DNA of 64,000 bases. It comes from Sphingobium sp. Ant17. Its GTDB lineage: Bacteria > Pseudomonadota > Alphaproteobacteria > Sphingomonadales > Sphingomonadaceae. Below, piece by piece: positions 17,193 to 25,794 of this stretch. The translations under genes were made by a program, and so were the position numbers. Numbering within the stretch: position 1 is the first letter of the stretch; each line of letters starts with the position of its first letter. The stretch is from contig NZ_JEMV01000004.1 in assembly GCF_000588875.1 (NCBI RefSeq), positions 59,928-123,927 on the forward strand, read 5' to 3'. The notes beneath the pieces were generated by a model, which saw nothing but the letters and a program-made list of their open reading frames with translations, had not been told where the DNA came from and ran no database searches.

Positions 17193-19309
17193 TCAGAATT
17201 GAAAGCGCAGTTCGGCCAGGAATGTTCGCGGCTCACCGGGAAAATGCCCGCTTTGTGCCGAAAAACCCGATGCCGCATAGACCTTGTCGAACATATTATC
17301 GACCCGCAGCATCAGTTCGGCAAAGCCAAGCCCCTTGGTGATCGATGCATCGAAGATCGTATAGGGTTTGACGGTCTGCCCCGACAGGCTGATGCGCTTC
17401 GACACATGCTCACCCCCGACTGCAAAGGCGGCGTCGATCGCTGGCACCTGATAGCGGGTCCAGAAGCCTACCTTATGCTTGGGCGCATTGGCGAAGCGAT
17501 TGCCGACGGCGTTGGTGATCGCCTGGCCCGCGATCGTGCCGGTGATCTTCGTGTCGTTATAGCCATAATTGACCAGCGCGACCCAATTGGCGGTGATGTC
17601 GGTCGACAGGTCGATCTCGAACCCCTTGCTCGTCACCTCGCCGATCGGACGCAACTGGTCCTGGCCGTTGACGGGCGGCAGGCTGGTATCGGCCTGGAGG
17701 ATATTCTTGCGGACGATGCGATAGGCAGCCAGATTGGCCTGGAGCCTGCCGTCGAACAGGTCGGTCTTGATGCCGCCTTCGAACTGGTCGCCGGTGACGG
17801 GCGCGAAGGGACCACCGACATCGCCATTCTGGCTGGCGGCCGTCTGCGGCTCGAAACTTTGCGACCAACTCAGATAGATGGAGACGTCCTTACGCGGCTT
17901 GTAGATCGCGCCCGTGCGGAAGGTGATGTCGTCATCTTCATAAGAGCCAGCGTTGACAACGGCATCCTCGAACTTGTCGTAACGCACGCCACCGACCAGC
18001 ATGAAGGCATCGCTCAGGCTGATCTGGTCCTGCAGATAGGCGCCCTGACGCTTCGTGCGTGTATCCGTGACGGTGAAGGGCAGCAAAGCGGCCCGCACCA
18101 CGTCGCGCGCGCTGTTGGTATAGACGGGATTGCTGAGGCTGAGCGGCGTCACGCCCGCCCGCAGGATGCGCGAATTAAGCACGCTCGTTTCGTCATACCA
18201 GTCCGCGCCGGTTTGGAACTTATGCTCCATGCCGAGCAGATCGACCCGCGCCGTCAGATTGGCCGAAAAGGATAGGCCATCGACGTCACGGATCTGATCG
18301 CGAAACTCGCGCGCGACCAGATCGTCGCTACCCGCGACCAGTCCGCGCGGCTCATGATATTGCTGCGTTTCGGTCGCCTTGAAATAGCGCACCCCCGCGT
18401 CGAACGTGACCCGCTCCCCGATCGCCGTCGCATAACGCGCCTGATAGCCTGCGACTTCAAATGTAGAAAATCGGTAGGTTCGTTGGCATTCCAGCGAATG
18501 TCGGTCAGGAAATTGCCGTCATCGTCGGTCAATATGCCGCGCAGGCGGTTGGCCTGGAGATCATTGTCATAGACCGTCGCCTGAAGCGTCAGCTTGCCGC
18601 CCTCATTGGTCTTGATCGCCAGGCCGCCATCACCGATCAGCGACACATTCTTGGTATTGCGCCGATAGGGGTTCATCGCCTCGTAAAAGCCGCCGAGGCG
18701 GTAGGTGACGATCCCGTCCTTGTCGATCGGGCCGGTCGCTTCGGCTGATATGCCGCGACGATCATAATTGCCCGCCGTCGCGACTAGGCGCATGGCGCTG
18801 ATATCGCCGGGCACCTTCGACACATAGTTGATGATGCCGCCGGGCGAACCAGGGCCGAAGAAAAGCCCTGCCGGTCCCTTCAACACTTCCACCCGTTCGA
18901 TATTGAAAAGCTGGGGCACGGAAAAACCGATGAACGGATTGCCGCGCATCCCGTCGTAGAAGGACTGGTCCTGGCGAAAGCCGCGGAAGGTGACGCCTGC
19001 ATAGCTAAAGAAGCTGACACCCGAAATATTGCGATAGATGTCGGTCGCGTCGCGCGCGCCTTGATCGGCAAACAGATCCTTGTTGATCACCTGCAAGGCT
19101 TGCGGAATGTCGAGCGGATCTTCGGCGCTTTTGCCGACGGTCGTGGTTTCGGTGCGGTAAAGGCGCTGCGCGCGGCCCGTCACGATGATCTGATCGCTAT
19201 CAGCCATGGCGGCATCGGGTGCCGCCGCAGGAACCTCCTGCGCAGAAGCCACCGCCGCCCAAGCCGACAAGGAAACAGACGCAAACAGCGCCGCGCGGAA
19301 AATGGACAA
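17193..19309 (-). pseudogene. TonB-dependent siderophore receptor (FhuE/FpvA-like), frameshifted
   Basis: The N-terminal part (19309 to about 18470) has a signal peptide (MSIFRAALFASVSLSAWAAV) and a plug (SDQIIVTGRAQRLYRTETTT, DIPQALQVINKDLFADQGAR, SFYDGMRGNPFIGFSVPQL, EVLKGPAGLFFGPGSPGGII) typical of ferric-siderophore receptors. The C-terminal part (to 17193) carries the barrel and ends FLAELRFQF. The two are in different frames and meet at about 18458-18470: one reads NEPTDF, the other FEVAGYQARYATAIGERVTF. Restoring one T in the TTTT or TTT run joins them, so a one-base loss is the simplest explanation. With the join the protein is about 705 residues, normal for the family. A Fur-box-like site lies just upstream and the PepSY gene just downstream. 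Confidence 0.85.
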
Positions 19310-19330
19310 GACAAACCCCCATATCGTTCA

Positions 19331-19356
19331 TCGCTAATGATAGTGATTCGCGATAG
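19331..19356 (-). promoter_or_regulatory. Candidate Fur-box in front of the siderophore receptor
   Basis: Read on the minus strand, GCGAATCACTATCATTAGCG lies about 20 bases before the receptor ATG. It shares the AAT..CA.TATCATTA character of Fur sites, although alphaproteobacterial Fur/Irr/RirA boxes vary. The context (siderophore receptor and PepSY operon) supports iron control; the match itself is imperfect. Confidence 0.4.
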
Positions 19357-19402
19357 TGAGTTTGAAGGGTCAGGGCAAGCCGCCCTGTCTCATTTTATGA
19401 CC

Positions 19403-20764
19403 TTAACCCAACCGGAAGAGCGCGCTCGCATGCGGCCTCAGCGGGATGGCGACATGCTTGGCGACCGGCGCGAGGTCGCGGCGCGCCCACAGGTCGCGCA
19501 GCGTCATGGGCTGCCTCACGCCGATCGTTTCGAGGGGGATGGAAACGTCCCGCGTCTTGGTCCCAAGGTTGAACAGCGCAAGATAGCGCGCCTTCCCGTC
19601 CTCGGACGCCGCCGACCAGACCCGCAATCCGTCTTCAAGGAAGTGCGGGCGGTTGTCCTGGCTCGCCTGGTTGACCGCCAGCACTTCGGGGTTGGTCAGC
19701 AGCGCCACCGTGGCCGCATCAAGGTGGCGCAGGTCGCCGCCCATGATCAACGGCGATCGGGTGATCGACCATAAAGTCATCAATGTCTGCTGTTCGTCGG
19801 GCGTGAACCGCGACACCCGCTCGCCCAAGGCGATGCGGCCGAGCGGCAGCATGTCCGCATCGGGCCAGGCGCCGGGACCACGAAACGGGGTCCAATTCTC
19901 CAGCCGCGTGAACTGCGCTTCCAATTGCGCCCATTCGTCCCAGAAATCATCGGAAATGCGCCACATCTGCGCATGACGGCGGACATGGTCGCCGCGCAAC
20001 AGCGGTGTCTCGCCGGGGGACAGGCTCAGGATCATCGGCCGCCCGCAGCGGGCAATGGCCGTCGCCGCCGCTTCGATCTCCGGCGCGCGGCTGTCATAGG
20101 GACGGCTCATATCGTCCATTTTGATGAAATCGACACCCCATGAAGCGTAGAGTTTGAACAGCCCGTCATAATAGGCCTGCGCGCCGGGCTTCGTCATGTC
20201 CACGCCATACATGTCCGGGTTCCACGCGCAGATGGAAGTCGTGTCGGCAATATCCTGCGCGCGGACATTCGTACCCAGGATCGGCAGGTTCAGCTTCACC
20301 GCATGGCGCGAAATGCCGCGCATGACATGAATGCCAAATTGCAGCCCCATCGCATGGACCTTGGCGGCAATCGGCGCGAAGCCCGCACCACCCTTGGCCG
20401 ATGGAAAGCGATTGGGCGCGGGCACCAGCCGCCCATAGGCGTCCAGCGCCGGAACCGGGTTGGCATTATAGGTGTAGCTGCTCGCTTCCGGCTCATACCA
20501 CTGAATGTCGATCGTGAAGACATTATAGCCCGATGGCAGCAAGGCGTCCCGCATGATCGCAGCGGTCTCCAGCGCCTGATCCTCAGTGATGGTGCCCGCA
20601 AAACTGTTCCAGCTGTTCCAACCCATGGGCGGGTGCGGGGCGAGGGGGGAGGCAGGCGGCGGCAGACTGGGCGAGGACGCGGGGGCATTGGCCACCGCCT
20701 GTTGCGCAACGCCCGCAAGCGATGCGGCGGTCGCGGCGAACATGGTCCGGCGGGAGATATCCAT
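19403..20764 (-). CDS. GH27 glycosidase (alpha-galactosidase-type)
   Basis: 453 residues. The start MDISRRTMFAATAASLAGVA is a Tat-like signal. The clan-D barrel then shows PPMGWNSWNSFAGTITEDQA, NVFTIDIQWYEPEASSY, LQFGIHVMRGISRHAVK, the nucleophile strand VDFIKMDDMSRPYD, and the acid/base region WRISDDFWDEW. It differs in these blocks from the GH27 at 43.6 kb (which has IKVDGCG and RTSDDI), so the two are distant paralogues, perhaps with different substrates; beta-L-arabinopyranosidase is an alternative within GH27. I place the start at 20764 because homology and the signal begin there; the frame runs open to 21100. An inverted repeat sits just upstream. It is probably periplasmic, removing terminal galactose or arabinopyranose from oligosaccharides. 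Confidence 0.87.
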   Translation of the reverse strand: MDISRRTMFAATAASLAGVAQQAVANAPASSPSLPPPASPLAPHPPMGWNSWNSFAGTITEDQALETAAIMRDALLPSGYNVFTIDIQWYEPEASSYTYNANPVPALDAYGRLVPAPNRFPSAKGGAGFAPIAAKVHAMGLQFGIHVMRGISRHAVKLNLPILGTNVRAQDIADTTSICAWNPDMYGVDMTKPGAQAYYDGLFKLYASWGVDFIKMDDMSRPYDSRAPEIEAAATAIARCGRPMILSLSPGETPLLRGDHVRRHAQMWRISDDFWDEWAQLEAQFTRLENWTPFRGPGAWPDADMLPLGRIALGERVSRFTPDEQQTLMTLWSITRSPLIMGGDLRHLDAATVALLTNPEVLAVNQASQDNRPHFLEDGLRVWSAASEDGKARYLALFNLGTKTRDVSIPLETIGVRQPMTLRDLWARRDLAPVAKHVAIPLRPHASALFRLG

Positions 20765-20784
20765 AATGATGCTGTCCTCTGCCC

Positions 20785-20803
20785 AATAGAGTTTTGCTCT
20801 ATT
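20785..20803. promoter_or_regulatory. Inverted repeat before the first GH27 gene
   Basis: AATAGAG (20785-20791) and CTCTATT (20797-20803) form a perfect 7-bp inverted repeat with a 5-base spacer, beginning 21 bases upstream of the GH27 ATG. Position and symmetry suit a repressor operator. It resembles neither of the two LacI-type motifs found elsewhere in the window. Confidence 0.4.
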
Positions 20804-20868
20804 TGTCAGACTAATTGCCGCCCCGCAACCGGGGACGGAAAGGGACAAGGCCGCAATGAAAGACCGCC

Positions 20869-21531
20869 CTATCGGTCCGGGTCGCTTGCCTGCCAGCGCA
20901 GATGCACCGGCGCATCCCCCGGCCGCCACGGCGAAACGCGCCCCATGATCGCGCTGAACAGGTCCGACGTCAGATAGCGCGACAGCCAGTTTTGAAGGTT
21001 GGGCAGCGGCTGCATGGCAAACCAGGTTGGATCGACAGCGGCGAATTGCCGCACGAACGGGATGATCGCGGCATCGGCGAACCCGCGGGCCGGGCCGCAT
21101 AGATAAATCGACTCTGCCAACCGTTGTTCGATCTCCAGCAGAAAGGCCAAGCCGCTTGCGCGATGCGTTTCGGCGTGCGTGCCATGACGGTCGGGATATT
21201 TGTAGAGATCCAGATCATGTTTGAACGCGCCATCATTGGCCGCCACGAGCGCGGGATCGTCACGGCTCAGCCAGTCCTCTGGATCATGCTGCGCCAAAGC
21301 CCATCGCATGATGTCGATGCTCTGGTCGATGACGGTGCCATTGGGCAGGACCAGCACAGGGACGGTGCCCTTGGGCGAGGCGGCCAACATCGCGTCGGGC
21401 TTGGCCGACAGCTTCACCTCGCGCAGTTCGACGGCCATGCCACCCACCGCCAGCGCCAGCCGCGCCCGCATCGCATAGGGACAGCGGCGAAAGCTGTAGA
21501 GAATCGGTGCTGGCATGCTGCGGTCACTCAT
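20869..21531 (-). CDS. Glutathione S-transferase family protein
   Basis: 220 residues. The thioredoxin-like N-terminal domain begins APILYSFRRCPYAMRARLAL with a CPYA motif whose Cys is the likely active residue, followed by the glutathione-binding turn SPKGTVPVLVLPNGTVIDQS. The C-terminal half is the all-alpha GST domain (AFLLEIEQRLAESIYLCGPA, FADAAIIPFVRQFA). The CPYA type resembles YibF/omega-like GSTs that act on quinones or thiol disulphides more than classical Tyr/Ser GSTs. MPAPILYS at 21516 is an alternative start; no strong ribosome site separates them. It precedes GH27 in the same direction by 104 bases; a functional link is not evident. Confidence 0.85.
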   Translation of the reverse strand: MSDRSMPAPILYSFRRCPYAMRARLALAVGGMAVELREVKLSAKPDAMLAASPKGTVPVLVLPNGTVIDQSIDIMRWALAQHDPEDWLSRDDPALVAANDGAFKHDLDLYKYPDRHGTHAETHRASGLAFLLEIEQRLAESIYLCGPARGFADAAIIPFVRQFAAVDPTWFAMQPLPNLQNWLSRYLTSDLFSAIMGRVSPWRPGDAPVHLRWQASDPDR

Positions 21532-21805
21532 GTTGGAGCCAAGGATAGGCACGGCATCAAAACCCCTTCCAATGTAGGAATTCCTCTGATCTATCCTGAT
21601 AGATGGAACAGTCCCCCAAGCCACACCAGACGCACGCCATGGCCAGGCAGATCCGGTGTCGCGCCACTGGCGCGTTGCCGTCGCATCACTATGACCCAAT
21701 AGTGACTTCAGCCTTACCTGGACAGTACGTCTCGGGACTATTGACGCACCATTGGGCCTTTTCACCCGACGACATCGTGAACTTCGCCCTGTGACGCTTG
21801 TGTCG

Positions 21806-22567
21806 CTACACCGGCGGTGCCTCAGCGGCGGTGAAGAGCGCGACCGCCTGTTCCAGCCGGGCGACGGCGCGGGTTTCCAGGTCGGGGGTGAAGCGGGGCA
21901 GGGGGATCGCCACGGCGAATGCGCCGACCGCGACGCCATCGACCACCGCCGCCATGCCCAGGCCACAGATGCCCGGCGTATATTCCTCGCGCGTGCGCCC
22001 CACGCCCGACACACGGATCGCCGCCAGCTCGGCGCGCAACGCGCCCTCATCGGTCACGCTTTGCGGGGTGAACGGCTCCAGCGGCACCTGCGCGAAATAG
22101 GCGTCGATCTCCTCGTCGCCCAGACTCGCCAGCAACGCCTTGCCCGCCGCCAGGCTATGCATCGGGATGCGCGTGCCCACGCTGATCGAATAGCGCAGCG
22201 ACTGTTCCGCCGTCTCGGTGACGATCGCCACCAATTGCCACCCATCGCGCACGAAGAAGGAAGCGGTTTCGTTGGTCTGCGTCCGCAGCGACCGGACCAG
22301 CGGCCGCACCTTGTCCGCCAGCGACAGCGCGACGCGCGGCGACCCCAGCCGCGCCAGCGCCGGGCCGGGCAGGTAGCGCCGCCCCTCCCGCGCCAGATAG
22401 TGCCGCTCCACCAATGTCGCGAGCAGATAGGACAGGCTGCTGACCGGAATGGCGAGGCCCGCCGCAATCTCCTGCGCCACCACGCCCGCCGGGCGCGCCA
22501 CGACATATTCGATGATGTCGATGGTCCGCATCGCCGATTTGACGGTGGATGGCGTGGTGGCATTCAT
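21806..22567 (-). CDS. IclR-family transcriptional regulator
   Basis: 253 residues: N-terminal winged helix (STVKSAMRTIDIIEYVVARP, AIPVSSLSYLLATLVERHYL) and a C-terminal effector domain (SLRTQTNETASFFVRDGWQL, RIPMHSLAAGKALLASLGDE, GRTREEYTPGICGLGMAAVV). IclR proteins commonly control aromatic or carboxylic acid catabolism. It lies last in an operon after the MetE-like and NTF2-like genes (15 bases after the latter), so it most likely regulates that operon. The inducer is unknown. Confidence 0.92.
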   Translation of the reverse strand: MNATTPSTVKSAMRTIDIIEYVVARPAGVVAQEIAAGLAIPVSSLSYLLATLVERHYLAREGRRYLPGPALARLGSPRVALSLADKVRPLVRSLRTQTNETASFFVRDGWQLVAIVTETAEQSLRYSISVGTRIPMHSLAAGKALLASLGDEEIDAYFAQVPLEPFTPQSVTDEGALRAELAAIRVSGVGRTREEYTPGICGLGMAAVVDGVAVGAFAVAIPLPRFTPDLETRAVARLEQAVALFTAAEAPPV

Positions 22568-22582
22568 GATGGTCGCCCTCCG

Positions 22583-22972
22583 TTAAAAGGTCAGGCTACC
22601 GCGCCGTTCGGCAAAGCGCCATCCCGCTGCAGTCAGGACGAAGCGGTCGTGGAAAGACCCGACCTTGGGCGCGCCTTCGCCGGTGAACAGCAGCATCGCG
22701 CTTTCCCCAACGGCCTGCGTCGGGCTGATCACGTCGATCACGACGTTGGAACAGACATGCCGCGTGGTGCGCGCCGGTCGGGCGAGGAAGGCGGCGAGGA
22801 TCGCTGCGCGCCCCTGCGTCCAGTCGTCCGGCGCGGTCGGGCGCGCCATCCGTCCATCCTCGGCATAGAGGTCAGCCACGCCCTGCCAGTCGGCCGCGTC
22901 GTTGAGATTGGCGTAGCGGGCGATCAGTCTGGCGCAATCCGCCTCGATCGCGCGGCGCTCCTCCTCGCTCAC
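22583..22972 (-). CDS. NTF2/SnoaL-like protein
   Basis: 129 residues, starting at GTG 22972 (SEEERRAIEADCARLIARYA). The GTG overlaps the stop codon of the MetE-like gene (GTGA), so translation is coupled; this decides the start although the frame is open to 23239. The chain has the fold's hallmarks: NLNDAADWQGVADLYAEDGR, then GRAAILAAFLARP, CSNVVIDVISPTQAVGESAM and GSFHDRFVLTAAGWRFAERR. Such domains occur as ring-hydroxylating dioxygenase beta-subunit-like and isomerase-like proteins. Its coupling to a MetE-like methyltransferase suggests a shared, possibly C1- or aromatic-related pathway. Confidence 0.82.
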   Translation of the reverse strand: MSEEERRAIEADCARLIARYANLNDAADWQGVADLYAEDGRMARPTAPDDWTQGRAAILAAFLARPARTTRHVCSNVVIDVISPTQAVGESAMLLFTGEGAPKVGSFHDRFVLTAAGWRFAERRGSLTF

Positions 22973-24096
22973 AGTCGCGCGTCCGCCAGGTCCGCACCGG
23001 CACGGAGCGAACGCAGCTTCTTCCACGTCACCGCCGGGTCGATCTTGCCATATCCGGCAAAGGTGCCAAACCCGCAATCGGTGCTGGCGATGACCCGATC
23101 CTTGCCGACGATCCCAGCAAAGCGCTCGATCCGCTGGGCGATCAGTTCGGGATGTTCGACATAGTTGGAGCAGGTATCGATCAGGCCGGGGGCCAGGATC
23201 TTGTGATCGGGTATGGTCGCGTCGCGCCACACCGACCATTCATGTTCGTGGCACGGATTGGCGGCTTCGAACAGGACGGTGGCCGGGCGCGCGGGCAGGA
23301 TGATGTCGATGACCTTTTCCAGCGGAATGTCATGATCATGCGGGCCTTCATAATTGCCCCAGCAGATATGCATCCGCATCCGTTCGGGCGGAATATTGGC
23401 GGTGGCGGCGTTGAGCGCATCGACATTGGCGGACGCGATCTTGAGGAACTCCTCGTCGCTGGCGTCCTGATAGCCGGTGTGGCGCGACATCGCCAAATCG
23501 GGGCAATCGAGTTGCAGGTCGAAGCCCGCCGCCACGATCGTCTCATATTCTTCACGCATCGCATCGACCAGATCGGCCAGATAGGCTTCGTGGCTGGGAT
23601 AATGGCGGTTGACCTGGAAGGCGGTGATCAGGCCGGGCGACGCCGCATTCATGAAGGCGCGCACGCCCTCGCCATGGGGCGCGAGCGCCGTTTTGAACCG
23701 GCGGATATCGTCATGCAGCGGCTCCAACGTCACCAGTCGCACCGGGCCGATGCAGGAGGCGCGGGTAAATTCCTGGGAACCCATGATCCCAGCCAGCTTC
23801 TGCCGCAATTCGGGCAGCGGGGCGAGGTCGGCGGCGGGCCTGCGGTCGATATGGCCGCCAAAGCCGGTCAGCCGCTCGATCATATAGGTGGAATAGCCGA
23901 CCTTGCCCAATTCGCCGTCGCTGACGATGGTGACGCCGGCGTCGATCTGGGCGGTTACCGCGTCTGTAACGGCGGCCTGGACTTGCGTGTCAAAGGCGTG
24001 CGCGTCATAGGGTTCACCCTTGTCGCGGGCCAGCAACAGTGGCGTCAGGGCGTCGCCGCGCGGCAGGCTGCCGACATGGGTCGTGGCTATGGGCAT
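22969..24096 (-). CDS. Cobalamin-independent methionine synthase-like (MetE C-terminal/COG0620) protein
   Basis: 375 residues, equivalent to the C-terminal catalytic barrel of MetE. It starts MPIATTHVGSLPRGDALTPL with GGAGGAGG at good spacing. Likely zinc ligands are His and Cys in RMHICWGNYEGPHDHD, Glu in LFEAANPCHEHEW, and Cys in IASTDCGFGTFAGYG. No N-terminal MetE half is present, so it is not a complete classical MetE; stand-alone proteins of this type transfer methyl groups between folate, thiols or other carriers, or have other lyase roles. In this neighbourhood (O-demethylase, feruloyl-CoA lyase) handling of methyl groups from methoxylated aromatics is an attractive inference. First gene of the MetE-like/NTF2-like/IclR operon. 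Confidence 0.85.
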   Translation of the reverse strand: MPIATTHVGSLPRGDALTPLLLARDKGEPYDAHAFDTQVQAAVTDAVTAQIDAGVTIVSDGELGKVGYSTYMIERLTGFGGHIDRRPAADLAPLPELRQKLAGIMGSQEFTRASCIGPVRLVTLEPLHDDIRRFKTALAPHGEGVRAFMNAASPGLITAFQVNRHYPSHEAYLADLVDAMREEYETIVAAGFDLQLDCPDLAMSRHTGYQDASDEEFLKIASANVDALNAATANIPPERMRMHICWGNYEGPHDHDIPLEKVIDIILPARPATVLFEAANPCHEHEWSVWRDATIPDHKILAPGLIDTCSNYVEHPELIAQRIERFAGIVGKDRVIASTDCGFGTFAGYGKIDPAVTWKKLRSLRAGADLADARL

Positions 24097-24162
24097 GAAA
24101 ATCCTCCTCCAGTTGAAGGACATTCTGCCACAAATTCATGGATGTGGATATATCGCAAACAT

Positions 24163-24193
24163 GAAAATACGCACCGGGGCGAACCCCGGTGCG
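24163..24193 (-). terminator. Terminator of the hydroxycinnamoyl-CoA lyase gene
   Basis: CGCACCGGGG at 24170-24179 pairs perfectly with 24184-24193 around a 4-base loop. Read on the minus strand, TATTTTCA follows the stem. It begins 21 bases after the lyase stop codon and separates that gene from the MetE-like operon. Confidence 0.8.
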
Positions 24194-24213
24194 TTGCACG
24201 GCGATCGGACCAT

Positions 24214-25059
24214 TCAGCCCTCGGTCGGTGCCTTCGCCTTGGTCAGGTCATAGGCGCCCAGACCCGGCTTGTAGCTCTTTTCGTCGATGAACTGGCGGAT
24301 GCCTTCCTTGCGGCCTTCGCTCTTGTCATGGAAATTGGCCGCTTCCTGCATACGGACCAGATAATCCTCCGCCTCGTCATAGGTCATGGTGCTGACGCGG
24401 CGCACCGCATCCTTGGCGAATTTGAGCGCAACCGGGTTCTTGGCCAGCAGCTTGTTGGCAACCTCGCGGGTGCGCTCCTTGAGCTGGTCGAGCGGCACGC
24501 TTTCATTGACCAGCCGCATCGCCGACGCCTGCTTGCCGTCGATCAGGTCGCCGGTCAGCGTCAGCCACATGGCGTCGCGCATCGGCAGCAGGTCGACAAC
24601 CACCTTGGTCACGCCACCGCCGGGCAGGATGCCCCAGTTGATTTCGGACAGGCCGAACTGCGCTTCATCGGCGCAGATGGCGAGGTCGCAGGCAAACAGG
24701 GGGCCGAAACCGCCGCCAAAGCACCAGCCATTGACCATGGCGATGGTGAGCTTTTGATACCAGCGCAGGCGGCGGAACCAGCCATAGCTTTCGCGCTGCG
24801 ACTTGCGCACGCCGCGCAGGCCGTCGGCTTCGGTCTCACGGAAATATTCCTTCAGGTCCATGCCCGCCGACCAGGCCGTGCCTTCGCCGCTCAGCACCAG
24901 CACGCCGACATCGTCACGAAATTCCAGCTCGTCCAGAACCTCCATCATGCGACGGTTGAGCGTTGGGCTCATCGCGTTGCGCTTGGCGGGGCGATTGAAA
25001 TTCACCCAGGCGATGCCGTCCTCGACCGCAAAGGAAACGACGTCTTCTTGGTTTTCCAT
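24214..25059 (-). CDS. ferB: p-Hydroxycinnamoyl-CoA hydratase/lyase (feruloyl-CoA hydratase/aldolase)
   Basis: 281-residue crotonase-fold enzyme. In this family feruloyl-CoA is hydrated and split to vanillin plus acetyl-CoA. Matching blocks are AWVNFNRPAKRNAMSPTLNR, GEGTAWSAGMDLKEYF, FRRLRWYQKLTIAMVNGWCF, GGGFGPLFACDLAICADEAQ and FGLSEINWGILPGGGVTKVV; the SEINWG Glu is the residue expected to activate water, and the C-terminal TKAKAPTEG is also family-like. ATG 25059 follows AGGA. A TetR gene lies divergent, with a candidate operator between them. No feruloyl-CoA synthetase or vanillin dehydrogenase is in the window. Together with the LigM-like enzyme it would take ferulate towards protocatechuate. 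The symbol follows SYK-6 usage (fcs/ech in Pseudomonas). Confidence 0.92.
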   Translation of the reverse strand: MENQEDVVSFAVEDGIAWVNFNRPAKRNAMSPTLNRRMMEVLDELEFRDDVGVLVLSGEGTAWSAGMDLKEYFRETEADGLRGVRKSQRESYGWFRRLRWYQKLTIAMVNGWCFGGGFGPLFACDLAICADEAQFGLSEINWGILPGGGVTKVVVDLLPMRDAMWLTLTGDLIDGKQASAMRLVNESVPLDQLKERTREVANKLLAKNPVALKFAKDAVRRVSTMTYDEAEDYLVRMQEAANFHDKSEGRKEGIRQFIDEKSYKPGLGAYDLTKAKAPTEG

Positions 25060-25078
25060 GATCCTGCTCCCGATAGAA

Positions 25079-25095
25079 TGTATGCTTGGGATACA
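25079..25095. promoter_or_regulatory. Candidate TetR operator before the lyase gene
   Basis: TGTAT (25079-25083) and ATACA (25091-25095) form an inverted repeat with 7 bases between, about 20 bases upstream of the lyase ATG and in the gap shared with the divergent TetR gene. Size and place suit a TetR dimer, but the match rests on symmetry only. Confidence 0.4.
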
Positions 25096-25194
25096 GTAAG
25101 CGGGGGTCGGGTTGCAAGTGAATAATGCATCGCGCCTTTCCGCACACACCAAGGCGGATGATCTATCGCGATCGAATATGCTAGGTCGCGCTGC

Positions 25195-25785
25195 ATGAGC
25201 AGGACAGACGCACAGGCCAAGGGTGAAGACACGGACGGCGCGGGCACGCGGCGGGGCCAGATATTGGCGATCGCCGCGCAGCTCTTCGCGCGCAAGGGCT
25301 ATCGCGGCACATCAATGCGCGACATCGGCGAAGCGGCGGGCGTGTTGGGCGGCTCACTCTACCATCATATCAAATCGAAGGACGCGCTGTTCGTCGAACT
25401 GCATCACGCCGCGCTGGATGGGGCCGAGGCACGGATCGCAGCGGCCGTGGCGGCGCAGAGCGACCCATGGGCGCAGCTGGAAGCGGCCTGCGCTGCGCTG
25501 CTGGAAGTCCAGCTCGATCCCGATTCGCTGACGATGCCGATGATGAATGATTTTCGCGAAGTGCCCGACGCCGTGCGCGTGGCGCTGGTCGAACGGCGCG
25601 ACCGGTTCGAACAATTGTTCCGCGCTATCGTCGCCGCGCTGCCGCTACCGGCTAAGATCGACCGGTCGCTCTATCGCAACCTGCTGCTGTCGCAGCTCAA
25701 CAGTGTGGCGGACTGGTATCGGCCAGGGCGGCTGACGCCACGCGACATCGCCGCGCAGATCGCCCGCCTTTACCGCCATGACTGA
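25195..25785 (+). CDS. TetR-family transcriptional regulator
   Basis: 196 residues. The DNA-binding domain is standard (GQILAIAAQLFARKGYRGTS, MRDIGEAAGVLGGSLYHHIK, SKDALFVEL); the C-terminal ligand-binding helices include LEVQLDPDSLTMPMMNDFRE and WYRPGRLTPRDIAAQIARLY. It is divergent from the hydroxycinnamoyl-CoA lyase gene and so its likely repressor, perhaps released by a hydroxycinnamoyl-CoA. In SYK-6 and Pseudomonas the ferulate repressor is MarR-type, so a TetR regulator here would be a different solution. Confidence 0.9.
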   Translation: MSRTDAQAKGEDTDGAGTRRGQILAIAAQLFARKGYRGTSMRDIGEAAGVLGGSLYHHIKSKDALFVELHHAALDGAEARIAAAVAAQSDPWAQLEAACAALLEVQLDPDSLTMPMMNDFREVPDAVRVALVERRDRFEQLFRAIVAALPLPAKIDRSLYRNLLLSQLNSVADWYRPGRLTPRDIAAQIARLYRHD

Positions 25786-25794
25786 CGCTGGACG

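Noticed and set aside
21603..21794. Possible 63-residue gene between GST and IclR
   Set aside because: No ribosome site or similarity; composition looks non-coding. The gap 21532-21805 holds only short inverted repeats of uncertain meaning.
23152..25125. 657-codon plus-strand frame across the MetE-like and lyase genes
   Set aside because: Spans two unrelated genes and their intergenic terminator on the other strand; no homology visible.
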